From NCBI GenBank assembly GCA_964527995.1, contig CAZGRP010000061.1, positions 1 through 23,674 of the forward strand: 23,674 nt of DNA, written 5' to 3'. The DNA is from CAZGRP01 sp964527995. Its GTDB lineage: Bacteria > Zhuqueibacterota > Zhuqueibacteria > Oceanimicrobiales > CAZGRP01. Below the pieces are notes generated by a model. That model ran no database searches, had not been told where the DNA came from, and worked only from the letters and a program-made list of their open reading frames with translations. Positions 16,245-23,674 of the stretch are shown piece after piece. How positions within the stretch are numbered: position 1 is the first letter of the stretch; every line of letters begins with the position of its first letter. A program made the position numbers and the translations under genes.

Positions 16245-16276
16245 GACCTCCGGGTCCGGTCAAGGCCCCGGAGGTC
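16245..16276 (-). terminator. 10-bp hairpin after the large repeat-protein gene, no T-run
   Basis: GACCTCCGGG (16245-16254) pairs perfectly with CCCGGAGGTC (16267-16276) over a 12-nt loop, 16 nt after the stop codon. A second stem, CGGGCC/GGCCCG (16218-16234), follows. No U-tract follows on the minus strand, so termination would be atypical, or the hairpin protects the 3' end. Confidence 0.4.
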
Positions 16277-16292
16277 GGCGCAGGAAGAAATC

Positions 16293-19200
16293 CTACTTCA
16301 GCAACACCATTTTCTTCACCGCTTTGAACGGTCCTGCTTCGATGCGGTAGAGGTAGGTGCCGCTGGAGACGGGTTGACCCAGATCGTTGCGCCCGTCCCA
16401 CTGGATGGCATAGAGGCCCGCTTCCTGAGGCGCATCGACCAGGGTGCGCACCTTCTGTCCAAGCAGGTTGTAGACTGTGATCCGAACCTGCGTGGCCTGA
16501 GGCAACTGGTACTTGATGGTGGTCGACGGGTTGAATGGGTTCGGATAGTTCTGCAACAGCTCAAAACGATCCGGAACCGCAGCGCCGCTGTTTTGGCCTT
16601 CCACCGAGGTGACGTCGGACTGCATGGCCAGATCGACCCCATCGGCGCTCGAACCGGAACCCACCGCCACATCCGTGGCGTCATCCGGACCGCTGCCACC
16701 GTAGTAGGAATCGTTCAACGACGTCCCGCTCGCCCAGATCTTGTAGCGACCAGCCGGGATCTCCGGGATCACGTACTCGCCGTCATCGTCGCTCACGGCT
16801 GAAGCCACGATCTGTCCGTTCTGTTCGGCGTAGACCGCCACGCCCACCAGCGGCGACCCGTCCCGAGACGACACCACTCGGCCACGTACGTGATACGGTC
16901 CACGAGGCCGCGGCCTCAGAGCGAAATCGATGTCGGTGCGACTCGGGGGCACCACCACCGGGGTGGCCTTGCGCCAGTTGCGGGCATTGTCGTAGAACTC
17001 AGCCACGAATCCGGGCGCCCACGCCAGCACCACATAAGAGCCGGGCAACAGCCCCGGAATCCGATAGCCGCCCAGCGGCCCGCTGATGGCGAAGTGAGCT
17101 CGGCCTCGGCCGAGTGGAATCGCCACGATAATGCCTCCCGGAATCGGCGTACCGTCTTCCTGGTTGGTCAGGTGGCCTGCGATGAAGCTGCGATCCGTCG
17201 GTTCGGACGGCAGGTAGAAGTCGATGCCTTCGGTGACGTTCGGCGCGGTCACCTCGACGAGCGTGGCCTCCGACTTGCGGAAAACGCCGTCATAGTACTG
17301 GCCGACAAAACCTTCGGCATCAGCGTAGACATAGTAACTTCCGGTGGGCAGGCCTCTCACCTTATAGGCGCCCGTATCGTCGGTGTAGCCGATTCGCACG
17401 AAGCCGGTCCCTTTCAGCCGCACCCGCACCACGGCACCGCTGACGGGCAGACTATCTTTTTTCGAAAAGACAAAACCAGCGATAGCACCGCCATGCGTGA
17501 GGGTGAAATCGATGCCGGTAGTTTCCACACCATCGTTCACCTCCACCGGAGTGGCATCGCCGATAGTGGCCGCCTCCTGCCAGAATTCAGGCAGGTAGCC
17601 TTCGGCTACGGCACCGACGAAGTAGGTTCCCGCAGGCAAGCCATCGATGGTGTAGGAGCCGGTAGAATCGGTGCGCGCGAACAGTCCCCTCAGACGAGCC
17701 CGCACGCCGGGGTCGACTTCTCCAATCGCCACCAGATAGGGCCGGAAGCGCTCCGGAAACGCCCCCACCAGGGCCCCCACGATCGGCTGCCCGGTCTCCT
17801 GGTCGACAACCTTGCCGGAAATCGAGCCCAGAGGCAGGAGGCCGAAGTCGATGCCTGTGACGTGCTCGTTCTCGGTCACCTGAACCGGAGTTGCCTGGAG
17901 TGGATCGACGACGTCGTCATAGAACTCGCCGCGGTATCCCTTGCGATCGGCGTACACCAGGTAGAATCCCGGCGGCACGCTGATGACGTACTCGCCGCTG
18001 CTGTCGGTGACGGTCTGGCGCTGGAACAGCGGATGGTTGCCGATCAGGGCCAGAACCCGAATCCTCGCTTCGACCAGAGGTTCCCCAGTGATCGCGTCGG
18101 TCACACGGCCGGAGATGGCGCTCGATTTCGACAATGTGAAATCGATGCCGGTCACCTCATTCGGCGGCGTCACGCTCACAGGCGTGGCCTGGTCGGGCCT
18201 GCTGACGTTATCGTAGTACTCGCGAGCGTAGCCTTCCAGGCGGGCCGAGACGATATACGATCCTGCCGGCAGTCCTTCGATGGTGTAACTGCCGTCTCCG
18301 GACGAAACAGCATGGAAGGTAAGATGCGGCTTCAGAATCAGACGCGCCGTCACATGGGCGCCACCCAGCGGCGTGCCATCGGCCTGGTCAGCGACCATGC
18401 CGCTGATCTTGGCACCCGCGGTGAGGTCGAAATCGATCCCAGCGGTCGTATCGTTCTCAGCCACCTGGACAGGGGTTGCTTCGGAGAACACGCGGGTATT
18501 GTTGTAGAACTCCCCCACATACCCTCTCTTGGCGGCGTAGACCACATACATGCCGGGGATCAGTCGGTCGAGCAGGTATTGGCCGCTGCTGTCGGTGCGA
18601 ACGACCCGATGCCACGGAATACGACCCACTCTCTGGGCCCGCACTTTGGCATCAACGAGCGGCTCGCCGGTGGCTTCGTCTTTGACAATACCGGCGATCG
18701 CCCCAGTGGCCGCCCCGCTGACGATGACCTCCGCCGCGCCGCGATGCACTTCGTTGTTGATCTCGGCGATTGCTACGACCGACCCGTAACCCACGTGGTT
18801 GGCCGCCCGAAACAGCCCATCGGCCGAGATCTCGCCGAGACTCTGAGGCACGACCTTCCAGCGCAGGTGCTGGATCGGCAGCGAATGACCATTTCGATCA
18901 AAGGCCTTCGCTTCGAACTGCTGTTCGCCTCCCGGCGGCACGATCGCCCGTTTGGGCCGAACCACAATGACGACGCCGGGATGCGTCAGCTCTCCCACAG
19001 TGATCTTGGCTTCGCCCACGATCACCGTGCCGGAGAGGGTCGCAGTCACGACGATCCTACCCTCACCGGCATGCTTTCCAGCTACGAAATACCCGTCCTG
19101 CGAGATCTCACCCAGCGTATCGGGCATGACCCGCCAGTTGTACTGGTCGATGACCACGGCCACCCCCGCATCCGTGAAGAGCTGGGCGCGAAATTGAACG

Positions 19201-19322
19201 CTTCCGCCCCGCGGGACGACCACGTCGGACGGCATGACCACGAGGTTGTAGGCCTGGGCCGACGTCGCCCCCACGACGCCCGCGAGAAGCAGAACTGAAA
19301 GGATGATCCCAATCCGCCTCAT
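16293..19322 (-). CDS. Secreted repeat protein: two Ig-like domains, seven carboxypeptidase-regulatory-like repeats, FlgD-like C-terminus
   Basis: 1009 aa. Signal peptide MRRIGIILSVLLLAGVVGATSAQA (1-24). Two bacterial Ig-like (Big2-type) domains span about 25-110 and 117-202. From about 208 there are seven repeats of roughly 95-115 aa with the pattern SGxVxDxxTGxPL...GSYxIxGLPAGxYxVxAxxxGY...ATPVxV...GIDFxL, i.e. carboxypeptidase D regulatory-like beta-sandwiches. The C-terminal 85 residues (NYPNPFNPSTTIKYQLP, YNLLGQKVRTLVD, SSGTYLYRIEAG, KKMVLLK) form a FlgD-Ig/sorting-type module typical of secreted proteins of FCB-group bacteria. ATG 19322 has GGAGGTG upstream; a longer frame to 19415 is rejected because it places the signal peptide internally. 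Probably cell-surface or extracellular; possibly structural or adhesive. No catalytic motif seen. Confidence 0.88.
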   Translation of the reverse strand: MRRIGIILSVLLLAGVVGATSAQAYNLVVMPSDVVVPRGGSVQFRAQLFTDAGVAVVIDQYNWRVMPDTLGEISQDGYFVAGKHAGEGRIVVTATLSGTVIVGEAKITVGELTHPGVVIVVRPKRAIVPPGGEQQFEAKAFDRNGHSLPIQHLRWKVVPQSLGEISADGLFRAANHVGYGSVVAIAEINNEVHRGAAEVIVSGAATGAIAGIVKDEATGEPLVDAKVRAQRVGRIPWHRVVRTDSSGQYLLDRLIPGMYVVYAAKRGYVGEFYNNTRVFSEATPVQVAENDTTAGIDFDLTAGAKISGMVADQADGTPLGGAHVTARLILKPHLTFHAVSSGDGSYTIEGLPAGSYIVSARLEGYAREYYDNVSRPDQATPVSVTPPNEVTGIDFTLSKSSAISGRVTDAITGEPLVEARIRVLALIGNHPLFQRQTVTDSSGEYVISVPPGFYLVYADRKGYRGEFYDDVVDPLQATPVQVTENEHVTGIDFGLLPLGSISGKVVDQETGQPIVGALVGAFPERFRPYLVAIGEVDPGVRARLRGLFARTDSTGSYTIDGLPAGTYFVGAVAEGYLPEFWQEAATIGDATPVEVNDGVETTGIDFTLTHGGAIAGFVFSKKDSLPVSGAVVRVRLKGTGFVRIGYTDDTGAYKVRGLPTGSYYVYADAEGFVGQYYDGVFRKSEATLVEVTAPNVTEGIDFYLPSEPTDRSFIAGHLTNQEDGTPIPGGIIVAIPLGRGRAHFAISGPLGGYRIPGLLPGSYVVLAWAPGFVAEFYDNARNWRKATPVVVPPSRTDIDFALRPRPRGPYHVRGRVVSSRDGSPLVGVAVYAEQNGQIVASAVSDDDGEYVIPEIPAGRYKIWASGTSLNDSYYGGSGPDDATDVAVGSGSSADGVDLAMQSDVTSVEGQNSGAAVPDRFELLQNYPNPFNPSTTIKYQLPQATQVRITVYNLLGQKVRTLVDAPQEAGLYAIQWDGRNDLGQPVSSGTYLYRIEAGPFKAVKKMVLLK

Positions 19323-19380
19323 GCTGCCACCTCCATCTGTTAAGGTTGTAGACAAACGGCCCCCAGTTGTATCTTCAAGC

Positions 19381-19413
19381 GTCCGGCAGCGTCTCCCCTG
19401 CACGCTGCCGGAC
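19381..19413 (-). terminator. Perfect 12-bp hairpin between the lipoprotein and repeat-protein genes
   Basis: GTCCGGCAGCGT (19381-19392) pairs perfectly with ACGCTGCCGGAC (19402-19413) over a 9-nt loop. It starts 16 nt after the lipoprotein stop codon and lies 58 nt before the next start codon. No U-tract follows (GCTTGAAG), so it may be a U-less terminator, a processing site or a 3'-end stabiliser that sets different levels for the two genes. Confidence 0.5.
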
Positions 19414-19429
19414 ACGACTTCTTCTATCC

Positions 19430-20359
19430 CTATCGGCGTACCCGGTAAGGCATTGACCAGACGACCGAGTTGTAGGGCGCAGTGTCGTCATAGAGCGTAC
19501 CGTTGTCGAGCACATCGATGGCGGCGTGGAAGGTGCCGCGACGATGACCCACGATCCAGAAGCCGGAAAATACACCGTCTCCGGCGACCTTATCCGGATA
19601 CTCGCCGTTGTCGTTGAATCGACGCCGGGCTCGCAAAATGCGGTGGTCCATCTTGTAGCGAAGGAGGACGGTGGTGCCGGGTTCCGGTGGGAAATCGTTC
19701 GAATTCCGTAGAGTCACGAAGATCTTTACGGTGTCGCCAGGTGAGAAGGTGGGAATCCCCTCGGTCCGGTTGAAGAAGTAATCGAGAGGCTCCTCCACCA
19801 CGATATCGTTTTCGGTTCCAGGCAGATCGACCACCATTTTCCGCACCTCCAGGGTCGTCTCCGGCGAGCCGCCCTTTCGCATGGAGACGTACACGATTCT
19901 CCAGTCGCGGCGGTCGTTGCCGGTGTCATCAACCCTGGTGAGTTTCACCCTGCGATAGAAGAGGTTCTTCATCTCCTTCTTATACAGCGTGGCGATTGCG
20001 TTTTCTCTGGCAAGGATCAGGAACTGACCGTCGAAGGAGTGAACAACCGTGGCGATGGCAGTGGCGTCGTCGATATTGTCGACCTCGATATCCTCGAGCC
20101 GCGGACGGCCACGCCGGCCGAACAACAGCGGCTCGATGTAGCTGGTGATCTTGGAGAAGCCGTCGCCATAGCTCGGTGGCTGGGGTCCGTTGTCGTCGTA
20201 GCCAGCCAGGCCGAACATTTCGGTGTCCGCTTCGATGGCCTGTCGGATCGCCTCCTGGTCTTCATTGAGATTCGGTTGTGCCGGGTTGTTGCTGCACCCG
20301 GCAGCGAACAGAATGGCCGGGATCAGAAAAGTCAGGCTGCGTGTGAGTCTCTTCATCAT
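19430..20359 (-). CDS. Predicted lipoprotein with a C-terminal Ig-like domain, function unknown
   Basis: 309 aa. The N-terminus MMKRLTRSLTFLIPAILFAAGC has a good lipobox (FAAGC, Cys22), so a membrane-anchored lipoprotein is likely. A central mixed alpha/beta region (about 35-190) contains the segments EDQEAIRQAIEADTEMF and DWRIVYVSMRKGG. The last third (SPGDTVKIFVTLRN..., VAGDGVFSGFW..., FHAAIDVLDNGTLYDDTAPYNS) reads like an Ig-like/choice-of-anchor type domain with a DG-rich loop. I do not recognise a named family. ATG 20359 has GGAGG 7 nt upstream. It stands between the secreted helical protein and the large repeat protein, same strand, gaps of 181 and 107 bp, so a shared role at the cell surface is likely. 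Confidence 0.78.
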   Translation of the reverse strand: MMKRLTRSLTFLIPAILFAAGCSNNPAQPNLNEDQEAIRQAIEADTEMFGLAGYDDNGPQPPSYGDGFSKITSYIEPLLFGRRGRPRLEDIEVDNIDDATAIATVVHSFDGQFLILARENAIATLYKKEMKNLFYRRVKLTRVDDTGNDRRDWRIVYVSMRKGGSPETTLEVRKMVVDLPGTENDIVVEEPLDYFFNRTEGIPTFSPGDTVKIFVTLRNSNDFPPEPGTTVLLRYKMDHRILRARRRFNDNGEYPDKVAGDGVFSGFWIVGHRRGTFHAAIDVLDNGTLYDDTAPYNSVVWSMPYRVRR

Positions 20360-20540
20360 TACTGAACCTCCTCGGGCCCATTGCCGTCGGCTTGAATCGA
20401 TTCGGTCACTGGCCCCGTCCACCTGGGAACTCCTGCCGCGGGCCCATTGCGGAACCGGCTCCATAAGTGTGGGCGGGGCTTGTCCTCTGTTTCCGGCGAC
20501 TGTTGCTTCCCTACTTCATCACCTCCCTTCACGGTCGCAA

Positions 20541-22052
20541 TCAACCGCCATCAAATGTTCGAGCGATCTTGCGAATTGCTTCAAATCCAATCGAAAGGTT
20601 CACCCGGGCCACGATGCGCTGGTCTTTCTGGATGGCTTGCTGTGCGCGGTCGCGTGCCTTTTTCGCCTGATCGAGCAGTCCAAGTCGCCAATCGTCACCA
20701 GCGGCGGAAAGCCTTTGTTCGGTCGCAGTGATGGCCTCCGACAGCTGAGATAGCCGCCGGCGTAGTTCCTCTTCCGAAGCTCGCTTGACATCCTCCCGCC
20801 GAAGCAGGCGTTCGGCAGCGAACAGGAAGCGATTTCCCCAAAGCACGGCTTCGAGCGACAATCTCGGCCGTGACCGTCGCAAGTATCCCTCAGCCTGGTT
20901 GGCAGCCTTCTCAGCCATATTGACCAGCTCAACGGCCTCCTCGGAGCCTTGCGCCTCGGCCTCCCGGCGGATGCTGCGACTGTCGCTTCGCAATCGCTGC
21001 AGCTCGCTTCGCAGGCGCTCGCCGCCGCCTTCGGGCGAACGTTCGACCACCCGCAGAGAGCGGACGACGAGATTACGGGCCACTGTGATTTTCCAGCGCG
21101 CTCTTCGCACATCGCCATCGCGCACGGCCTGCTCGGCTTCGCGGCGCAACACCTGGGCGCGATCGAGAAAGATGCGCGCCCGCACGCCTCCGCCCTTCTG
21201 CAGTCGGTCCCTGGCGGAAACGATCAGCTCGTCCAGCCGCTGGAGCTCGCCGTCGAGGCGCGCCCGGCTTCCTCCCGCAATGCCCGTCGTCACCTCCAAC
21301 ACACGGTTGAACAGGCGGATGGCCTGGTTGAACCGTTCGGCGGCCAGACCCATCTGCCCCCTAGTCAGGGAGCGCTGGGCTGATTCTCCCTGCTTCAGTG
21401 CCTTCTGGTACAGACGGTTGGCTTCCGGGTCATCGCTCTTCATCACCGCCTCATAAGCCCGATCTCGCAAACGCTGGAACTGCTCTCGGGCCATCTCCAT
21501 CGCACCCGGCGGCCGTTTGTTTTGCCATTCCACCAGCCGAATCGCCTGCCGCGCCAGGCGTTGAGATAGCTGGTAATGCTCGATTGCGCGGTCGACGTTG
21601 CGGCTCTGCAGCAACTTGAGGGCGAGCCTCTGATTCTCTTTCGCCTTCTGCAGGAGCCGCTCGGCCTGAGGCTGACCGCTTCCGATGACAATGCCCTCGG
21701 CCCGCCGGATGAGCTCCTCCAGCCGCGTCTCGAATCGCGCGGCAGGGCCTTGAAGAGTGAGTTTGATCGCCTCCTCGGCCAATGTCCGCGCCAATTGCAG
21801 CAGCGAGAGCGCCTCTTGCCATCTGCGCGAACCGATCGCCGCCAGGGCCCTGTCGCGCTGAGCGAAGGCCTTTTTCAGGATCAACTGGGCGCGCGAATCG
21901 TTGAAAGACGCTACCAGAGCCCGTGCATACTCGAGGCGCTGGTTCAGCATGGCCAGCCGCGCTTCAATATTGGGTCTGGGCTGAGCCTGCGCAGACGAAA
22001 CGGCGAACAGGAGCAAGAGGACGACGAAGAACTGTAATCTGTGCATTCGCAT
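20541..22052 (-). CDS. Secreted, almost wholly helical protein of unknown function
   Basis: 503 aa. A signal peptide (MHRLQFFVVLLLLFAVSSAQAQ after a two-residue extension) is followed by a long region rich in Arg, Glu, Gln, Leu and Ala with hardly any Pro, Gly or aromatic residues. Runs such as EARLAMLNQRLEYARALV, RAIEHYQLSQRLARQAIRLV and LYQKALKQGESAQRSLTRG look like repeated helical hairpins, TPR-like or coiled coil, each with a roughly 35-45 aa period. No enzyme motif or named family recognised. ATG 22052 (an in-frame ATG at 22046 is also possible) follows a candidate sigma54 promoter by 30 nt and tandem activator sites by about 160 nt. It is therefore probably the first gene controlled by the adjacent NtrC-type regulator. 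Confidence 0.8.
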   Translation of the reverse strand: MRMHRLQFFVVLLLLFAVSSAQAQPRPNIEARLAMLNQRLEYARALVASFNDSRAQLILKKAFAQRDRALAAIGSRRWQEALSLLQLARTLAEEAIKLTLQGPAARFETRLEELIRRAEGIVIGSGQPQAERLLQKAKENQRLALKLLQSRNVDRAIEHYQLSQRLARQAIRLVEWQNKRPPGAMEMAREQFQRLRDRAYEAVMKSDDPEANRLYQKALKQGESAQRSLTRGQMGLAAERFNQAIRLFNRVLEVTTGIAGGSRARLDGELQRLDELIVSARDRLQKGGGVRARIFLDRAQVLRREAEQAVRDGDVRRARWKITVARNLVVRSLRVVERSPEGGGERLRSELQRLRSDSRSIRREAEAQGSEEAVELVNMAEKAANQAEGYLRRSRPRLSLEAVLWGNRFLFAAERLLRREDVKRASEEELRRRLSQLSEAITATEQRLSAAGDDWRLGLLDQAKKARDRAQQAIQKDQRIVARVNLSIGFEAIRKIARTFDGG

Positions 22053-22093
22053 TTAGCTACCCGGGTGTGCTTACCAGTCTGTGCCAGCTTTCG

Positions 22094-22108
22094 GCAAAGC
22101 ATGTGCCA
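22094..22108 (-). promoter_or_regulatory. Sigma54 (-24/-12) promoter of the secreted helical protein gene
   Basis: On the minus strand the sequence is TGGCAC-N5-TTGC, matching the core of the sigma54 consensus TGGCACG-N4-TTGC with GG at -25/-24 and GC at -13/-12. Start predicted at 22082, 30 nt before the ATG. The neighbouring upstream gene encodes a sigma54 activator. An AT-rich stretch with AATCAA (22149-22144) lies between promoter and activator sites and could be an IHF-like bend site. Confidence 0.75.
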
Positions 22109-22205
22109 GTGAAGATCGGCATGGTGTGTATCGGCTAGTTGTGTTGATTTTTTAATAGGTTACGGCAGGAAAGTCGAGACCGGCGGTAAGAACCACAAAG
22201 CCAGC

Positions 22206-22221
22206 ATGTACCTGGAGGTAC
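22206..22221. promoter_or_regulatory. Candidate activator-binding site 1 (inverted repeat)
   Basis: ATGTACCTGGAGGTAC contains GTACC-N4-GGTAC (22208-22221), extended to a 7-2-7 repeat TGTACCT/AGGTACA. Its centre is at about -133 from the predicted sigma54 start site, a usual distance for NtrC-type enhancers. A second copy with the same spacing lies 23 bp further upstream. Confidence 0.6.
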
Positions 22222-22228
22222 ACCGCTC

Positions 22229-22244
22229 ATGTACCGTCAGGTAC
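22229..22244. promoter_or_regulatory. Candidate activator-binding site 2 (inverted repeat)
   Basis: ATGTACCGTCAGGTAC has the same ATGTACC-N3-AGGTAC pattern and GTACC-N4-GGTAC geometry as site 1. Its centre is at about -156. The 23-bp step is close to two helical turns and would let two activator dimers bind on one face. Confidence 0.6.
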
Positions 22245-22336
22245 GAGAAGTCCGGTAGCAGGAAGGTGTTGCCGAATATCTTCGCAGGGAGTTAGAGTGG
22301 CTGGACGCTGGAGGTCCGATGGGTGCGCTGCCCGCC

Positions 22337-23674
22337 TCAGTCGTGTTGATGCTGGATGCCGAACTCCTTCAGCTTGCGCCACAGGGTGGTCTTGGAAATC
22401 CCCAGCTCCTCGGCGGCACGCTTGCGGCTACCGCCGCAACGGTCGAGCGTCTCGATGATCAGCGACTTCTCCATATCCCGCAGGCTGCCTGAGGCACCGA
22501 CCGTTACGGTTGGCTGGCCTGCGACGACATGGCTCGGCAAGACTTCCGGCGACATCAGCGGCTCCTGGGTCAGAACCACGGCACGCTCGATGACGTTCTC
22601 CAGCTCACGGACATTCCCAGGCCACTGGTAATGGAGGAGGAAGTTCAATGCTTTCGGTGTAAAGCCGCGGACCGGCTTGTCCACCTTCTGCGCGTGTTTC
22701 TTGACGAAATGATCAACGAGCAGCGGAATATCGGATTTCCTTTGACGTAGGGGCGGCAAATGGATGGGGATCACATTGAGACGGTAGAACAGATCCTGAC
22801 GGAAAGACCCGGAGCGCACGTCTTCCTCCAGATCGCGGTTGGTAGCAGCGATCAGCCGCACGTTCAGGTGGATGGGGCGATTGTCGCCGACGCGGCGGAT
22901 CTCACCGTCCTGAAGAAAGCGAAGCAGCTTGACTTGCGTCGACTGCGCCATCTCGCCGATTTCATCGAGGAACAGTGTGCCACGGTCCGCCTCCTGAAAG
23001 AGCCCCACCTTGTTTGCTACGGCGCCCGTGAAGGAACCTCGGACGTGGCCGAAGAACTCGCTCTCCTGCAGGTTCTCGGGGCCTGTGCCGCAGTTCACGG
23101 CCACGAAAGGGAAATCTCGCCGCCGGCTGTTGGCGTGGATCGCCTTGGCAATGAGTTCTTTGCCGGTGCCGCTTTCGCCCGTAATGAGGACCGTGCTGTC
23201 TGTTTCGGCCACTTGCATGACCAGCCGCAAGACGCGCCGAATCTCCGGGCTCTGGCCGATGATGCTGTCGAACTGATAGCGTTCCTGCATGGCCAGACGC
23301 AGGTGACGCAACTCCTGGGTCAGGCGCAGGTGCTCCAGCGCCCGCTCGATGGTGAGAATCACCTCGTCGTTGATGAACGGCTTGGTGAGGTAATCGAAGG
23401 CGCCGGCACGGATGGCTTCTACTCCGCCACGAATAGACCCGTAGGCGGTCATGACGATCACCTGGGTGGCAGGCGACAATCTCTTGGTCTCCCGCAGGAT
23501 CGTCAGCCCGTCCACCGGGTGCATCACCAGATCGGTCAAGACGATGTCGAAAAACTCGTTGCGCACCAGCTCGAGCGCCTCCTGGGCGCTCTCAGTGGCA
23601 ACGACCTTGTACCCCTGCTGTCGCAGGAGCGGAGTCCAAGCCTGCACAACACTGGGCTCGTCATCGACCAGCAG
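22337..23674 (-). CDS. NtrC-family sigma54-dependent response regulator, N-terminus cut by window edge
   Basis: 445 residues are visible; the frame is open to the last base, and only the first few residues are missing because the visible part begins LLVDDEPS, the acidic pocket of a receiver domain. The receiver has phosphoacceptor Asp48 (visible numbering, VLTDLVM), Thr in MTAYG and Lys in LTKPF. The AAA+ domain has Walker A GESGTGKE (about 166-173), the sigma54-contacting loop GSFTGA (a GAFTGA variant, about 213-218), Walker B LFLDEIGEM and FRQDLFYRL with the arginine fingers. A C-terminal Fis-type helix-turn-helix reads GGSRKRAAEELGISKTTLWRKL. The partner kinase is not in the window. A GTG at 23647 would cut into the receiver and is not the start. 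It probably acts on the sites at 22206-22244. Confidence 0.95.
   Translation of the reverse strand: MLVDDEPSVVQAWTPLLRQQGYKVVATESAQEALELVRNEFFDIVLTDLVMHPVDGLTILRETKRLSPATQVIVMTAYGSIRGGVEAIRAGAFDYLTKPFINDEVILTIERALEHLRLTQELRHLRLAMQERYQFDSIIGQSPEIRRVLRLVMQVAETDSTVLITGESGTGKELIAKAIHANSRRRDFPFVAVNCGTGPENLQESEFFGHVRGSFTGAVANKVGLFQEADRGTLFLDEIGEMAQSTQVKLLRFLQDGEIRRVGDNRPIHLNVRLIAATNRDLEEDVRSGSFRQDLFYRLNVIPIHLPPLRQRKSDIPLLVDHFVKKHAQKVDKPVRGFTPKALNFLLHYQWPGNVRELENVIERAVVLTQEPLMSPEVLPSHVVAGQPTVTVGASGSLRDMEKSLIIETLDRCGGSRKRAAEELGISKTTLWRKLKEFGIQHQHD

Noticed and set aside
16890..19298. An 802-codon open frame on the plus strand antisense to the large repeat protein
   Set aside because: It is the shadow of a repetitive GC-rich gene with strong codon bias. 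It has no signal, domain or ribosome site, while the minus-strand frame has a signal peptide, clear repeats and a recognised C-terminal module.
19697..19707. GTTCGAATTCC, resembling a tRNA T-loop
   Set aside because: It is inside the lipoprotein coding frame, and no acceptor or anticodon stem can be drawn around it.
20531..20544. TGGCGG...TTGC on the minus strand as a second sigma54 promoter, before the lipoprotein gene
   Set aside because: GG to GC spacing is one base short of the strict sigma54 requirement, the -24 box is poor, and it overlaps the end of the preceding coding sequence.
22206..22244. Two near-identical 16-bp units as the start of a CRISPR or satellite array
   Set aside because: Only two copies, each a dyad, with a 7-bp gap. 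The geometry fits a pair of protein-binding sites much better.

Overview
The window reads as a chromosomal segment of a GC-rich, Gram-negative, didermal bacterium. Outer-membrane and lipoprotein genes, Tat-type signals and a sigma54 activator all fit that. The best taxonomic hint is the C-terminus of the 1009-aa protein (NYPNPFNPSTTIKYQLP, then a FlgD-like/sorting-type module), which is typical of the FCB assemblage and its uncultured relatives (KSB1, Calditrichota, Zixibacteria, Latescibacterota and similar). This placement is an inference; there is no rRNA or marker gene. No tRNA, rRNA, CRISPR array or insertion sequence was found. No gap between genes exceeds 300 bp.

Region 1 (1-5192, minus strand) is a tightly coupled iron-transport operon. 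Its order is an FTR1 iron permease fused to a DUF2318 cysteine-rich domain, two FtsX/MacB-type permeases, an ABC ATPase, and an ApbE flavin transferase cut by the window edge. Four of the five genes overlap or lie within 4 nt of the next. Upstream is a good sigma70-type promoter followed at once by a perfect 7-1-7 inverted repeat with Fur-box geometry, so iron-dependent repression is likely.

Region 2 (5475-13139, plus strand) starts divergently from region 1. It carries a GH38 alpha-mannosidase, a secreted DUF6786-like protein, a Tat-exported heparinase II/III-family polysaccharide lyase, and a phosphofructokinase whose active-site residues are those of the diphosphate-dependent type. The first three look like a small glycan-degradation set. 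The phosphofructokinase has its own candidate promoter and a textbook intrinsic terminator.

Region 3 (13230-16099, minus strand) holds a Spy/CpxP-like LTXXQ protein, a WXXGXW-repeat envelope protein and a 553-aa predicted outer-membrane beta-barrel protein: an envelope-related set.

Region 4 (16293-23674, minus strand) holds an NtrC-family sigma54 activator (5' end cut by the window edge), then a secreted helical protein, a lipoprotein and a large secreted repeat protein (two Ig-like domains, seven carboxypeptidase-regulatory-like repeats, FlgD-like C-terminus). Between the activator and the helical protein is a complete candidate sigma54 control region: a TGGCAC-N5-TTGC promoter 30 nt before the gene and two identical-geometry inverted repeats (GTACC-N4-GGTAC), 23 bp apart, at about -133 and -156. 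This is the most informative non-coding signal in the window. It suggests that the adjacent response regulator drives an exported protein system of unknown function.
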